From RGIG4074 sp964459165 (GTDB lineage Bacteria > Bacillota > Clostridia > Christensenellales > Borkfalkiaceae), in the NCBI GenBank assembly GCA_964459165.1, contig CAYWKM010000001.1, positions 1-50,778 on the forward strand: DNA of 50,778 nucleotides, read 5' to 3'. Both the position numbers and the translations under genes were made by a program. The notes beneath the pieces were generated by a model. That model worked only from the letters and a program-made list of their open reading frames with translations, had not been told where the DNA came from and ran no database searches. Below are positions 15,794 through 24,959 of this stretch, one piece after another (the stretch's first letter is position 1; each line of letters begins with the position of its first letter).

Positions 15794-17131
15794 TCAGTTC
15801 TGATCCTTATTGGCTTTCGCCTTTGCCATCTTCTCGTCTCTCTTAGCCTGAGCCTTCATTTCCTTGGTTACGACTCTGGCGGCGTCGATCTGAGCTTTCA
15901 TTTCCTGAGGCGTAGGAGGTACGAACGCCGCGCCCTCCGCATTTTCGGGAATATCGTCATAATGCTCGTCTCTTTCGAGAAGCGTATATTCGGCTTCTCC
16001 GTCGAACAGATGAATATGCTTTGCGTCGAGAGCTACGTCGATAATTTCTCCGAGCTTCACGTCCGCACGGCTGGAAATCTTAGCGACCATCTGAGATTGA
16101 GAATCGACGATGCTGTTTTTATCGCTGTTGAAATCAACGTCGCAATAAATCTGTTTCTCGGCGCCGAGCTGTTCGATAACCTCGAGCTTTGCTTTGATAA
16201 CGGTGTCGGGAGAGTTGGAAATAAAGAGCTCGTCCTGATGAATATCTTCGGGTCTTACGCCGAGGGTAACCGTCTTGCCGGTGTTCTTATATTCGTCGAG
16301 ATTCTTAATCTTGGAAACGACCGTCTTAGGGAGTAAAATTTTATTGTCGCCTACAAAGTTGACGTAAACCTTACCGTCTTCTTCCGTGATGGTAGCGTTT
16401 TTGAAGAAGTTCATTTGAGGCGTTCCGATAAATCCCGCAACGAAGAGGTTAATAGGATAGTCGTAAAGATTCTGAGGCGTATCAACCTGCTGCATGAATC
16501 CGTCTTTCATAACGACGATTCTCGTACCCATCGTCATAGCTTCGATCTGGTCGTGAGTAACGTAAATGAAGGTGGTTTGAAGTCTGGTATGGAGCTTGGA
16601 GATTTCCGTTCTCATGGAAGCGCGGAGCTTAGCGTCCAAGTTGGACAGAGGCTCGTCGAGTAAGAATACCTTAGGCTCGCGAACGATCGTTCTACCTAAT
16701 GCGACACGCTGTCTCTGACCGCCGGACAAAGCCTTCGGCTTTCTGGAAAGATAGTCGGTGATGCCGAGGATTTCAGCCGCCTGATGAACCTTATCGTCGA
16801 TCACTTCCTTAGGCACTTTTCTGAGCTTCAGACCAAACGCCATGTTGTCGTATACGGACATATGAGGATACAACGCGTAGTTCTGGAAAACCATTGCGAT
16901 ATCTCTGTCCTTGGGGACGACGTCGTTTACGAGCTTTCCGTCGATATAGAGTTCGCCGGAGGTAATTTCTTCGAGTCCCGCGATCATACGGAGAGTCGTA
17001 GATTTACCGCAGCCGGAAGGTCCTACGAATACGATAAATTCCTTGTCTCTGATGTCCAAGCAGAAATCAAAAACCGCTTGGTTGCCACCGGGATACACTT
17101 TGTTGATGTGTTTAAGTAAAAGTCCTGACAT
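15794..17131 (-). CDS. msmX: MsmX/UgpC-type ABC ATPase for sugar uptake
   Basis: A 445-residue ATPase that powers CUT1 carbohydrate importers. Walker A GPSGCGKST (near residue 37), Q-loop FQNYALYPHMSVYDN, signature LSGGQRQRVALGR, Walker B VFLLDEPLSNLD and switch YVTHDQ are all present, followed by the regulatory OB-fold region with GVRPEDIH. In Bacillota one MsmX-like protein serves many importers, including those for arabinose oligomers; here it stands alone, without permease genes. The C-terminus has an extra highly charged tail of about 60 residues (from DEHYDDIPENAE to the end) beyond the normal family end near 380. The start has a GGGAGGA site. Confidence 0.9.
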   Translation of the reverse strand: MSGLLLKHINKVYPGGNQAVFDFCLDIRDKEFIVFVGPSGCGKSTTLRMIAGLEEITSGELYIDGKLVNDVVPKDRDIAMVFQNYALYPHMSVYDNMAFGLKLRKVPKEVIDDKVHQAAEILGITDYLSRKPKALSGGQRQRVALGRTIVREPKVFLLDEPLSNLDAKLRASMRTEISKLHTRLQTTFIYVTHDQIEAMTMGTRIVVMKDGFMQQVDTPQNLYDYPINLFVAGFIGTPQMNFFKNATITEEDGKVYVNFVGDNKILLPKTVVSKIKNLDEYKNTGKTVTLGVRPEDIHQDELFISNSPDTVIKAKLEVIEQLGAEKQIYCDVDFNSDKNSIVDSQSQMVAKISSRADVKLGEIIDVALDAKHIHLFDGEAEYTLLERDEHYDDIPENAEGAAFVPPTPQEMKAQIDAARVVTKEMKAQAKRDEKMAKAKANKDQN

Positions 17132-17178
17132 TTCTTTTCCTCCCTAATTCGGAAATTGTTTTTTATTTTTATAGCGTT

Positions 17179-17207
17179 ATTTTACTACAAATAAGCCTGT
17201 TTTTCAA
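17179..17207 (-). promoter_or_regulatory. Promoter of msmX
   Basis: Minus-strand TTGAAA (17202-17207) and TAAAAT (17179-17184) with a 17-base spacer, about 48 bases before the start codon. Confidence 0.7.
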
Positions 17208-17369
17208 TGGACAAATATAACAAAAACGAACGAGCTTTTTGTATAATCTATCCAAAATATCTTTCAGTTTTTTGTCCGATGGAACAACGCTATAAATTTC
17301 TTAACGGTAAATATGAAATATAAATGTGAATTTTAAACAATTATGACGGATCCCGTCGATTTTCCCCCG

Positions 17370-19088
17370 TTATTTGACGCTTGCAAGGAGCGCGGCCACC
17401 GCCTGCTTCATCTCTTCCAATTCGACTTTCGCGGCGGCTTCGTCCTTCGCTTTTACGGAATAGTAAACCTTGAGCTTCGGTTCCGTTCCGGAAGGACGCA
17501 CGCAGATAAAGGAGCCCCCCTCGAGTTCGTAATAAACGCAGTTGCATTTGGGAATATTCAAAGCTTCCGTCTTGCCGGTCGCATAATCGATCCTCTTATC
17601 GGCGGAGTAATCTCTGAATCCTACCACGTTATAGGAGGCAAACTTATCCACTCTCACATTTTTGAGCGCGTCTACCACGGCGTTCATTTCTTTCATGGCG
17701 TTCAGTCCGGAGTATTGCGTGGAAACGTTCGTATCGAGGACATAGCCGTACGTCGAATAAATTTCCTGCAATCTCTTATACACGGTCGTGCCGATATACG
17801 TATAATAACAAACCATTTCGGCGCACAGCATGGAAGCGACGACGGCGTCTTTATCCCTTGCGTGGGTACCTCTCAGGTATCCGCAGGATTCTTCAAACCC
17901 AAAGACATACGTGTAAGCGCCGTCCTTTTCCCATTGTTTAATCTTCTCGCCGATAAACTTGAAGCCCACGGGCACCTCAAAGAGCTTTACCCCGTAGCTG
18001 TCGCAAATGAGCTTCGCCATGCCGGTGGTGACAAAAGACTTTACGACCGCAGCGTTGGCGGGAAGCTTCCCGTCCTTCTTTAATTTCGCGAGGATATAAT
18101 CGAGGAGGAGAATCCCTACCTGATTGCCGGAGAGCGCGATAAATTCTCCCCGATCGTCTTTGACGGCGACCCCCAAGCGATCGGAATCGGGATCCGTTCC
18201 GAAAACGACGTCCGCATGAATCTTGTTGGCGAGATCGACGCCCATGGAAAGCGTCTCCTTAAATTCGGGATTGGGCACCTTTACCGTAGAGAATTCGGGA
18301 TCCTTCGTCGTCTGTTCCTCGACGACGGTGACGTTGATGCCGAGCTTTTTTAAAATCGTCATGACGGGAACGTAACCGCTTCCGTGGACGGGCGTATAGA
18401 CGAGCTTTAAATCCTTTCCGCACGCCTGAACGGCTTCCGGCGAAAGGGTGAGCTTGGAAATCTCTTCGATATAAGTTTTGTCCACTTCCTCGGGAACGGG
18501 AAGAATGAGCGCGCTTTCCGGATCTCCGGAAACGGACAGATAATCGGTGATTTTATTGATATAGCTTACGACGACCGCGGTATCTTCGGGCGACATCTGC
18601 GCGCCGTCCGCGCCGTACACCTTATAGCCGTTGTATTCCTTGGGATTGTGCGAAGCCGTCACCATAATACCCGCGATCGCGCCGAGGTATCTTACGGAAT
18701 AGCTGAGCATGGGGACGGGATGAACGTCGTCGAAAAGATACGCCTTGACGCCGTTCTTTGCGAGGACGGAAGCCGCCGCCTCGGCGAATACGCGCGATTT
18801 TCTTCTCGTGTCGTAAGAAATTACGACTCCCCTTGCCGCCGCTTCGTCTCCGAGCGTTTTGATGAACTCGGAAAGTCCCTGCGTGGCGCGCATGACGGTA
18901 TAGACGTTCATTTTGTTCATACCGTAGCCGATGATCCCCCTCATGCCGGCCGTGCCGAATTCGAGCTCTCCGCCGAAAGCGTATTCGATCGCTTTTTCAT
19001 CGTCGGCGATCGCGCGAAGCTCCGCTCTTCCCTCGTCGTTTAATCTTTCGTCGTTCAACCAGCTCAAATAATTTGCCTTATAATCCAT
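17370..19088 (-). CDS. pgcA: Phosphoglucomutase / phosphosugar mutase
   Basis: A 572-residue alpha-D-phosphohexomutase, the length usual for B. subtilis PgcA. It interconverts glucose-1- and glucose-6-phosphate (or a related sugar phosphate), feeding UDP-glucose, glycogen and cell-wall polymers. Domain 1 carries the phosphoserine loop VTASHNPKEYNGYK near residue 145, domain 2 the Mg2+ loop DPDSDRLG near 305, domain 3 the sugar loop GFEESCGYL near 395, and domain 4 the phosphate-binding loop RPSGTEPKLKVYY near 537. The N-terminal FGTAGMRG is also typical. A GGAGGGAG ribosome site precedes the start. Confidence 0.9.
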   Translation of the reverse strand: MDYKANYLSWLNDERLNDEGRAELRAIADDEKAIEYAFGGELEFGTAGMRGIIGYGMNKMNVYTVMRATQGLSEFIKTLGDEAAARGVVISYDTRRKSRVFAEAAASVLAKNGVKAYLFDDVHPVPMLSYSVRYLGAIAGIMVTASHNPKEYNGYKVYGADGAQMSPEDTAVVVSYINKITDYLSVSGDPESALILPVPEEVDKTYIEEISKLTLSPEAVQACGKDLKLVYTPVHGSGYVPVMTILKKLGINVTVVEEQTTKDPEFSTVKVPNPEFKETLSMGVDLANKIHADVVFGTDPDSDRLGVAVKDDRGEFIALSGNQVGILLLDYILAKLKKDGKLPANAAVVKSFVTTGMAKLICDSYGVKLFEVPVGFKFIGEKIKQWEKDGAYTYVFGFEESCGYLRGTHARDKDAVVASMLCAEMVCYYTYIGTTVYKRLQEIYSTYGYVLDTNVSTQYSGLNAMKEMNAVVDALKNVRVDKFASYNVVGFRDYSADKRIDYATGKTEALNIPKCNCVYYELEGGSFICVRPSGTEPKLKVYYSVKAKDEAAAKVELEEMKQAVAALLASVK

Positions 19089-19151
19089 TCTACTCCCTCC
19101 GTGAATTTTTTATATGATATCGCACCGCCTTGAAAGACGGATTTTTCTTTG

Positions 19152-20126
19152 TTAAAAATTTTCTTCCTTGATATCCGATTCGTCTACGAACTTCGACCGC
19201 ATCCCCTTATCTTTATTGTCGGCGATCTTATAGTAATTGACAAAATACTTCTTGCCCTCTATCGTGTAATAGTTGACGAATTGCAGACAAAGCAAGAATA
19301 AAAAAGAGGCGGGGACCGTGAGAAGAAGCGCGCTGAACACCGTACAAACGGCAAACACGATGTTGACCACCACGATTAAATAAAGGGCGATCAGATAATT
19401 GGAGAACATTCTCGCCCGGTAAGGAACTCTCGTTCGGAAGCAGCTTCCGAACGCTTTTACGACGGGCATATGACCTTCGATGATAGAAGGCATCCAATTG
19501 GAAATTATCGTCAATTTCAACGCCTCGCAGACAAAGACGCCCGTAACCGAAAAGAACAACGTCACAAGGAGCGGCGTCGCCGATAAAAGGGCGAAGAAAA
19601 TGAGATAACACAGAAAGAGAAGCAATCCGTCGTACACAAAAGACATGAGAACGTACAAAACAGCGTAGACGCTTGCCTCGCCGAGCGTTTTGACAAGACT
19701 GGCGAAGAAAGAGATATCCGCGTAGGAATTCATTTTATCGTCTAACATACTGCCGAAAGCGAAATTCCCCACCGTATCGAGAAAGCGAAACAAAATATAA
19801 GTAAACACGACGCCGATGACCGCGCCCACGATATGCGAAATTTTGGAAGAAACCAACACGACGAGCGCATGAAACGCGTCGGCGATGCTCGTCTGAAATC
19901 CCGCGAGATATTCCGTATTGCCGGAAACGAGCGCACGGAAAAATTCCCGAATCGTTTCGATACAGTTCTGTAATTCCGCGCTCCCGAAAATATAAGAGAG
20001 ACTCGGAATGACGAACGCGAGGGCGATACTTACCGTAACGATCATGACGACAAGCTTATATAAGAGCATTTTATAGATAATGCCGAAATTATCGATCAAT
20101 AAATGTAAACTGTTGCGAAAGCGCAT
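19152..20126 (-). CDS. Unknown multi-pass membrane protein
   Basis: A 324-residue protein with about six hydrophobic segments (roughly residues 23-48, 85-115, 150-180, 180-205, 240-265 and 265-290) and a charged C-terminal tail ending DESDIKEENF. No family is recognised. It starts two bases after the previous membrane gene, and the two proteins share an overall plan: an N-terminal amphipathic stretch, one membrane segment, a soluble loop (EFFRALVSGN here, EFLRKFFTGEI in the neighbour), then paired segments. They may be diverged paralogues forming a hetero-oligomer. Confidence 0.6.
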   Translation of the reverse strand: MRFRNSLHLLIDNFGIIYKMLLYKLVVMIVTVSIALAFVIPSLSYIFGSAELQNCIETIREFFRALVSGNTEYLAGFQTSIADAFHALVVLVSSKISHIVGAVIGVVFTYILFRFLDTVGNFAFGSMLDDKMNSYADISFFASLVKTLGEASVYAVLYVLMSFVYDGLLLFLCYLIFFALLSATPLLVTLFFSVTGVFVCEALKLTIISNWMPSIIEGHMPVVKAFGSCFRTRVPYRARMFSNYLIALYLIVVVNIVFAVCTVFSALLLTVPASFLFLLCLQFVNYYTIEGKKYFVNYYKIADNKDKGMRSKFVDESDIKEENF

Positions 20127-20128
20127 CT

Positions 20129-21001
20129 TTATCTATTTCCCCCTTTTTCAATCGGTTTATATTGATAAGGAGGATGCAAATCGGCTCTCTCCATCTGATC
20201 CTGTTCAAAGTACGCCACTTCCTGTCCGACGGTAAACATCGTAAACAAAATCGTATATACGAAAAAGACGACGACGTAAGCGAGCGCGCCGTTTTTAATC
20301 GCGAGGCTGCACAGCGTCGTAAAGCCTGCGACGACAAGCACGGTTCCCCCCGTAAAGACGGCATACGTGCCAATGAGCTCCTTTTTGATACCGGAGAGAA
20401 GCTGATACGCATATTTGAGCGATTCGTAAAAGCGGAATCCCGTTATCTGCAAACAAGGAAGCCATAAATAGAACATATGTACCGCATACAGGAGCGCAAA
20501 AACCATCACGGCGAATACGATGACGACGAAGATGTATTGAGCCGGCGCAATTCCGGAAAAAATTTGAATAAATCCGAAGAGAATCGCGCTCGTCAGAACC
20601 GCCCATATTTCGTACAGCGCGGTATACATGACGAGGATTCCGAGCGTCGAAGTAAAATTATCGTTGATTTTTCTCCATATGCCGTTTAACGTTCTCTTTC
20701 CTATTCTCATATGCTTTTCAATAAAGGCAAACTGCATCGAAAGAAGAATCGCAAGCAGGATGAGAATCGCGAAGGAGACGAGGGTATACGCCCAATGCGA
20801 AAAATTCATGACGGAGACGGAGCCGAAAATTTCCGCAAAAGTCGCATCTCCGATTTCTCCGGTAAAAAATTTTCTCAGAAATTCGCCGAAATCGGCATAA
20901 TCGAACATCACGGTCAGAAGAGCCCCGCCCACGAAAGCAAACGGCAATATCTGAATGCAATTTTTTCGCACATAATAAAACGTTTTCTTCAAAATCAGCA
21001 T
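20129..21001 (-). CDS. Unknown multi-pass membrane protein
   Basis: A 290-residue protein with about six membrane segments, among them residues about 16-35, 70-95, 118-145, 150-175, 210-230 and 235-260. The C-terminus is soluble and ends YQYKPIEKGGNR. No family is recognised with confidence; the topology resembles generic Bacillota integral membrane proteins of the DUF975/DUF624 kind. It is first in a two-gene operon with the 324-residue protein and has an AGGGG ribosome site. Confidence 0.6.
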   Translation of the reverse strand: MLILKKTFYYVRKNCIQILPFAFVGGALLTVMFDYADFGEFLRKFFTGEIGDATFAEIFGSVSVMNFSHWAYTLVSFAILILLAILLSMQFAFIEKHMRIGKRTLNGIWRKINDNFTSTLGILVMYTALYEIWAVLTSAILFGFIQIFSGIAPAQYIFVVIVFAVMVFALLYAVHMFYLWLPCLQITGFRFYESLKYAYQLLSGIKKELIGTYAVFTGGTVLVVAGFTTLCSLAIKNGALAYVVVFFVYTILFTMFTVGQEVAYFEQDQMERADLHPPYQYKPIEKGGNR

Positions 21002-21030
21002 GACAATACCCCTGACGTTTTTCTCTTACT

Positions 21031-21059
21031 ATTATATTACAAAATATCGATTCTGTAAA
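21031..21059 (-). promoter_or_regulatory. Promoter of the two membrane-protein genes
   Basis: Minus-strand TTTACA (21054-21059) and TATAAT (21031-21036), spacer 17 bases, 30 bases before the start at 21001. It sits just after the phage-cassette terminator, so the membrane genes are an independent unit. Confidence 0.8.
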
Positions 21060-21097
21060 GGGTTTCGGAGAAAAAAATTTTTCATCCCGACGAGAAA

Positions 21098-21124
21098 GCC
21101 GATCGTTTTTTTTAAACGATCGGC
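21098..21124 (-). terminator. Terminator at the end of the capsid cassette
   Basis: GCCGATCGTTT (21098-21108) and AAACGATCGGC (21114-21124) form an 11-base perfect stem with a five-base loop. It follows the stop of the last cassette gene by about 47 bases; the U run after it is short, but a longer T-rich stretch occurs a little further on. Confidence 0.65.
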
Positions 21125-21171
21125 CCGCGCGCCCGAAGGAATCTCTTGCCTTCCGCTTCAAATAAATGCTT

Positions 21172-21693
21172 TTACAGGAAAGATTCCAGATAATATTTCA
21201 TGGTGGAATAATATTCCCCGAGATAATCTTCCGCAACCGAATCCCCTAAAAACGCCGCATATCTCTGAGCGGGATCTTCGATCTGCATATAGTATTCCTT
21301 TACGAGACGAAATCTGTCCGCGTACGACAGGGACTCGTCCGGATCCGACGGATTGTAGACGATCTCGCTCGTTTCCACGGAAGAATCCTCCTCCGTATCG
21401 CCGCCCGACGAATCGGAGGGATCCGTCGCGTTTACGACGGCGTCGAGCGTAACCGTTCTGAGGTCGCTCACCGCCCGATCGTATTCCTCCCCGAGCGCCA
21501 GATAAAGGAGCGAGAGCATATTCGATCGCGCCGTACCGTTCGCTATCAATTGAAGCTTGGCGTTCTCTCTGTCCGTATCCAATTGCTTTTGCAAAGCGTT
21601 CTTCTTTTCCTGCGCCGCGTACAGAATCTTCCGTTGCTCGTAATTCAACGTCGCGTACTGCTCCTCGGTGAAAGCAATGATATCAATATTCAT
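21172..21693 (-). CDS. Small coiled-coil protein, last gene of the phage cassette
   Basis: A 173-residue protein of unknown function. Residues about 10-60 (from EEQYATLNYEQRKIL to DRENAKLQL) are strongly helical and likely a coiled coil; the middle, about 95-125, is acidic and Ser/Thr-rich (SDSSGGDTEEDSS), and the C-terminus is helical. It overlaps the end of the propeller gene by 11 bases and has a GGAGG site nine bases before the ATG. Position after the head-completion gene could fit a tail-needle or ejection-type protein of short-tailed phages, but no motif supports that. Confidence 0.5.
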   Translation of the reverse strand: MNIDIIAFTEEQYATLNYEQRKILYAAQEKKNALQKQLDTDRENAKLQLIANGTARSNMLSLLYLALGEEYDRAVSDLRTVTLDAVVNATDPSDSSGGDTEEDSSVETSEIVYNPSDPDESLSYADRFRLVKEYYMQIEDPAQRYAAFLGDSVAEDYLGEYYSTMKYYLESFL

Positions 21694-23035
21694 CGACCGT
21701 CGCCTCCAATCCGTATAAAGTCGCGTTGCTCCCGCATATCTTCACATTGAAAGTTCTTCCGCACAGCCGAGGGTGCAAGAGAACGCTCCCCTCCGCGTTC
21801 GCCCCGAACGAACGAGATTCATCCGAAACGACGACGCTGTATTTTCCCTCCGCGCGGATAAAGAGATCCTTCAAGATCTTCCGCTTTCCGCCCAAAAAGA
21901 AATCCGTCGGGCCGCTCTCCCACAGGCAATCGTACGCGTCGCCCTCTTCTCTTTCCCTTACGTAATATAAATCGGCCCCCTCGAAAAAATACAGCTTATC
22001 CGAAAAGGAGAAAAAGCTATCCCCGTGAAAGGGAAGCAGATATCCCTCTTTCTCGCTCGCGTCGATGCAGAGCGACGCCTTCGTTTCGTCCTTCAAGACG
22101 ACTCCCGCATAATATTTCTCCCCGTGCGCGCAGGGAATCCCGAAGTCTCCCTTTTTCAATAGGGCGAAAAGCTCGCCGCACATCCTTTCGGCTTTCGTTC
22201 CGTCAAAGCGGTAAATCCCCTCGTCCGTCAGAAATACGACGTATCCCCCGCATACGGCGACGCTCTCCTTTACGATGTTTCCGCAGGAGACGTCGAGGGC
22301 GGAGACGTAAAAGTTTCTATTATCCCCCATGGCGCGCAATCGGGTGATTCCCCTCTCGCGAATCAGATACAGCCTGCCGTCGTAACCGATCAGCCGAAGG
22401 ATCTTTCCCTTGTCCTCGGGGATCTCGATATATCCCGCCCCCTGTACGTTCTCGGTAAAATCATTGACGTCGAGCGCTCTCGAAAAGGTTATTTTACAGT
22501 CGGACTCCTCGTTTGATAGAAACAACCGCTCGTAATGCACCGCCGCGCACGAGGAAGAGGGAACGGAGGCGAGCTGCGCGAACGCGTTTTCGCTCCCGCT
22601 GAAAAGATACGCTCCCTCCTTCCCCGCGAAGAGGAAACGCTCCTCTCGATCCGTCGTCATATAAAACATTCCCTCGGGCGGAGAGGAAAACGCGATCCCC
22701 GAGGCAGTCGCGCTTCCGTCCGTTTCCAAGCGGTAAAGCTTCCCGTCCGCCCCGTACGCGAAGAGAATTTCCTCGTGCGAATCGCCGCTGCGATAGCGGT
22801 AAACGTACGCCCGCTTCATTTCAACGGGGAAGGAGACTTCCGCGCCGTCCGCCGTCGCCCGCTCCGCCGCAGGTCCGCTCGTCAGCGAGCCGCCTTCGCC
22901 TTGAAAGCCGACGCAGGTTCGGGCGAACAATTTTTCTCCCGCGTCCTCTCCGCGATAGGAATATATCCCGTCGAAATATTTCTTTTTCGTCGAGAAGGAA
23001 GACTGCCCTTCGATCGTTTTTTCCAAAAATATCAT
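21683..23035 (-). CDS. Beta-rich phage head-completion protein (P22 gp10-like position)
   Basis: A 450-residue protein made of repeated short beta-strand units (for example RFLFAGKEGAYLFSG, GRLYLIRERGITRLRA, GYVVFLTDEGIYRFDG), consistent with a propeller-like fold. Its size and place, directly after the connector gene, correspond to the packaged-DNA stabilisation protein of P22-type phages; this is by position and style, not by a firm motif. The true start is taken as the ATG at 23035, whose ATGA overlaps the connector stop; the frame is open further upstream, but that part only reads through the connector gene. Confidence 0.5.
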   Translation of the reverse strand: MIFLEKTIEGQSSFSTKKKYFDGIYSYRGEDAGEKLFARTCVGFQGEGGSLTSGPAAERATADGAEVSFPVEMKRAYVYRYRSGDSHEEILFAYGADGKLYRLETDGSATASGIAFSSPPEGMFYMTTDREERFLFAGKEGAYLFSGSENAFAQLASVPSSSCAAVHYERLFLSNEESDCKITFSRALDVNDFTENVQGAGYIEIPEDKGKILRLIGYDGRLYLIRERGITRLRAMGDNRNFYVSALDVSCGNIVKESVAVCGGYVVFLTDEGIYRFDGTKAERMCGELFALLKKGDFGIPCAHGEKYYAGVVLKDETKASLCIDASEKEGYLLPFHGDSFFSFSDKLYFFEGADLYYVREREEGDAYDCLWESGPTDFFLGGKRKILKDLFIRAEGKYSVVVSDESRSFGANAEGSVLLHPRLCGRTFNVKICGSNATLYGLEATVDEY

Positions 23036-23589
23036 ACCCAACTCCTGCAAGAAATCCTTCCCGCTCTCTCCCTCGCGACCAAGGCGGCGTGCAATTCCTC
23101 GTAAAAAGTTCTGTTCCAGACCGCGCTCTCGTTCAACAGATCCCGCGTGAGAAAATAATGTTTCAGGATTCCCGCGACCAAAGCGATCTCCGAAACCCCT
23201 CGATCGACCTCGCAGAAATCGTCCGCCGCCTTTTCCCTCGGACGGGAGGCGTATTCGATGCAAACCCGCCCCTTTTCCGTTTGAAGGTAAGAGGCAAAGC
23301 TGCGGTAGCCGAGCCTCTTCCCCTTGTCGTCCGTCAGCTTCTTCACGTAGGCGAAGGGGTACGCGAAGGAATCATAGCGGATCTTCCCCGTCTGCGTCTC
23401 GCAGATTTTTCGGTGCAGGAGGGGAAAATATTCCCCCGCGATTTCCGTTTCGACCTCGTTGTAATAGACGAGCAGCTCCTCCGCCTCCCCGTTGAGAGAC
23501 GCGTCCTCCTTGATCCCGCTCAAATGCTCAAACAGATCTCTCCTCCCCAAGTGCACCGCCGCCTTAGCTAAAATTTCTTTTACTATCAT
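23032..23589 (-). CDS. Probable phage head-tail connector/adaptor protein
   Basis: A 185-residue protein directly downstream of the capsid gene, the usual place of an adaptor that extends the portal ring. The N-terminus (VKEILAKAAVHLGRRDLFEHL) and the following ELLVYYNEVETEIAGEYFPLL helices resemble the all-helical connectors of short-tailed and siphophage heads. The ATG at 23589 follows AGGAG by six bases; an upstream TTG is less likely. It overlaps the next gene by ATGA, implying coupled translation. Confidence 0.5.
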   Translation of the reverse strand: MIVKEILAKAAVHLGRRDLFEHLSGIKEDASLNGEAEELLVYYNEVETEIAGEYFPLLHRKICETQTGKIRYDSFAYPFAYVKKLTDDKGKRLGYRSFASYLQTEKGRVCIEYASRPREKAADDFCEVDRGVSEIALVAGILKHYFLTRDLLNESAVWNRTFYEELHAALVARERAGRISCRSWV

Positions 23590-23669
23590 GAACAACTCCT
23601 ATGTTAAAAACAGGGCGGTCGCGCCTTCAACCGTTTCAAGGCAAGCGGCGCGCCCTATCGCTTGTCGGT

Positions 23670-24836
23670 TTACGCTTCGGTAATGCCGGTGAGCATCGCC
23701 TGACCGCAGGGTCTGACGCAAAGGAGATTCGCATACTTGGCGAGCGTCGCTTCAAACAGGGGCTTTCCTGCGACCTGCTTCAAGATTTTTCCGTCCTCCC
23801 CTCTGAGCCAATCCCATTCGCCGAGCTGATGCAGGCAGAAATCGTCTGTGTTTAACAGATACATCGTCCCCTTGGGACAGAACCTGTCGGTCACGACGGG
23901 AATGCCGTTGAAGCTCATGGCGAGATATCCGCCCGCGAGCTCCATTACGTCGATATTTCTCTTGTATTGGGAAAGCACGTCGGCGAGCGCCCTCTTTACG
24001 CCCCACGAACACATGATGAAATTAACCTTGGAGCCGGAAACCTCGTCGAGATAATCGATGACCTTCTGAATGGTATTCTCGCTGATCGACCCGACGGAAG
24101 AGAGCTTATACGGCTGCATACAGCTGCTGACGCTTCTTTCCACGCCGTAGAGCTTTTCGCTGTCCGAAAAGAGGGCGGCGAGTCCCGTAATTTCCAAACC
24201 GTAGGAATTTTGCACCGTAACGAAGCTGTCCGCGGGAAGGTCCGTAGCGGTAACGGTATCGCCGCTCACTTGGATATATTTTCCCGTTCTGTCGACGTAG
24301 GTAATCGTCCTGCCGGTATCGATCACCGTACCCGTTTCCGAATAAAAATCGAGTTTCATCCCCTCGAAGCAGGCCAAAACGGTATCGAGGTAAATTTTAC
24401 CGGCGGCCACCCCGGCTACCGTGCCGACCTTGCCGGAACCGTCGCCGAACGTCATTCTGGCGAGATTGAACGACGCGCTTTTGACCAAAGACTCCATTTC
24501 CTCGTTCAAGAGATTGACGAACGCCCCCTCGTCGTTCCGCGAAGCCTTGATCGCCTTATCGGAAATACAAATGGTTCCGAATAAATTTTTCAATTCGCCG
24601 GTGAAGCAAAGGTACTTGCTTCCGCCGTACGCGGGAAGATTTCCGTCCTCCGTTCCCGCCCCGACGCCTCCGTTGACGCCGTATCTGACGACCTTTTTCA
24701 CGTCCTTTCCGTACACGTCGGCGGTCGACTGTTTGATCGCGGCGAGAAAAGGATTCGCCTTCATATTCAGCTGATCCGTCACCGCGTCGAGATAAAAGGA
24801 TTTCAATGCGTTGTCCGCTGTTTCCAAAGTAATCAT
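23670..24836 (-). CDS. Major capsid protein (HK97-fold, P22-like group)
   Basis: A 388-residue protein downstream of the scaffold gene. Sequence features fit a coat protein: an N-terminal helix (NALKSFYLDAVTDQLN), an E-loop-like region rich in Gly and Val (RYGVNGGVGAGTEDGNLP), a long helical A-domain part (ISENTIQKVIDYLDEV) and the FNGIPVVTDRFCPKGTMYLLNTDDFCLHQL segment common in phage capsids. The start at 24836 (MITLETADNALK) has AAGGAG nine bases upstream; a previous ATG at 24857 lacks one. About 120 bases separate it from the scaffold gene and contain an imperfect hairpin. Confidence 0.7.
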   Translation of the reverse strand: MITLETADNALKSFYLDAVTDQLNMKANPFLAAIKQSTADVYGKDVKKVVRYGVNGGVGAGTEDGNLPAYGGSKYLCFTGELKNLFGTICISDKAIKASRNDEGAFVNLLNEEMESLVKSASFNLARMTFGDGSGKVGTVAGVAAGKIYLDTVLACFEGMKLDFYSETGTVIDTGRTITYVDRTGKYIQVSGDTVTATDLPADSFVTVQNSYGLEITGLAALFSDSEKLYGVERSVSSCMQPYKLSSVGSISENTIQKVIDYLDEVSGSKVNFIMCSWGVKRALADVLSQYKRNIDVMELAGGYLAMSFNGIPVVTDRFCPKGTMYLLNTDDFCLHQLGEWDWLRGEDGKILKQVAGKPLFEATLAKYANLLCVRPCGQAMLTGITEA

Positions 24837-24959
24837 ATCGTTATTTTCTCCTTGCATTCTGATTTTTTTGTTCGGGGAACAGGCAAAGCCCTTCTTTTGA
24901 AGCGGTTCAAAAACGCAGCTCTTTTCCGCCCCGCAGAAAGAATCGGGCTGTTTGCCCCT

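Noticed and set aside
17346..17358. Small hairpin after the phosphoglucomutase gene as a terminator
   Set aside because: The stem has only five base pairs and is not followed by a proper T run on the minus strand.
23036..23263. N-terminal extension of the 450-residue head protein
   Set aside because: It only reads the connector gene in another frame; the ATGA overlap at 23032-23035 gives a natural start.
24858..24959. Imperfect hairpin between scaffold and capsid genes as a terminator
   Set aside because: The stem has bulges and no U run, and termination there would cut off the capsid gene; a processing or partial attenuation role cannot be excluded.
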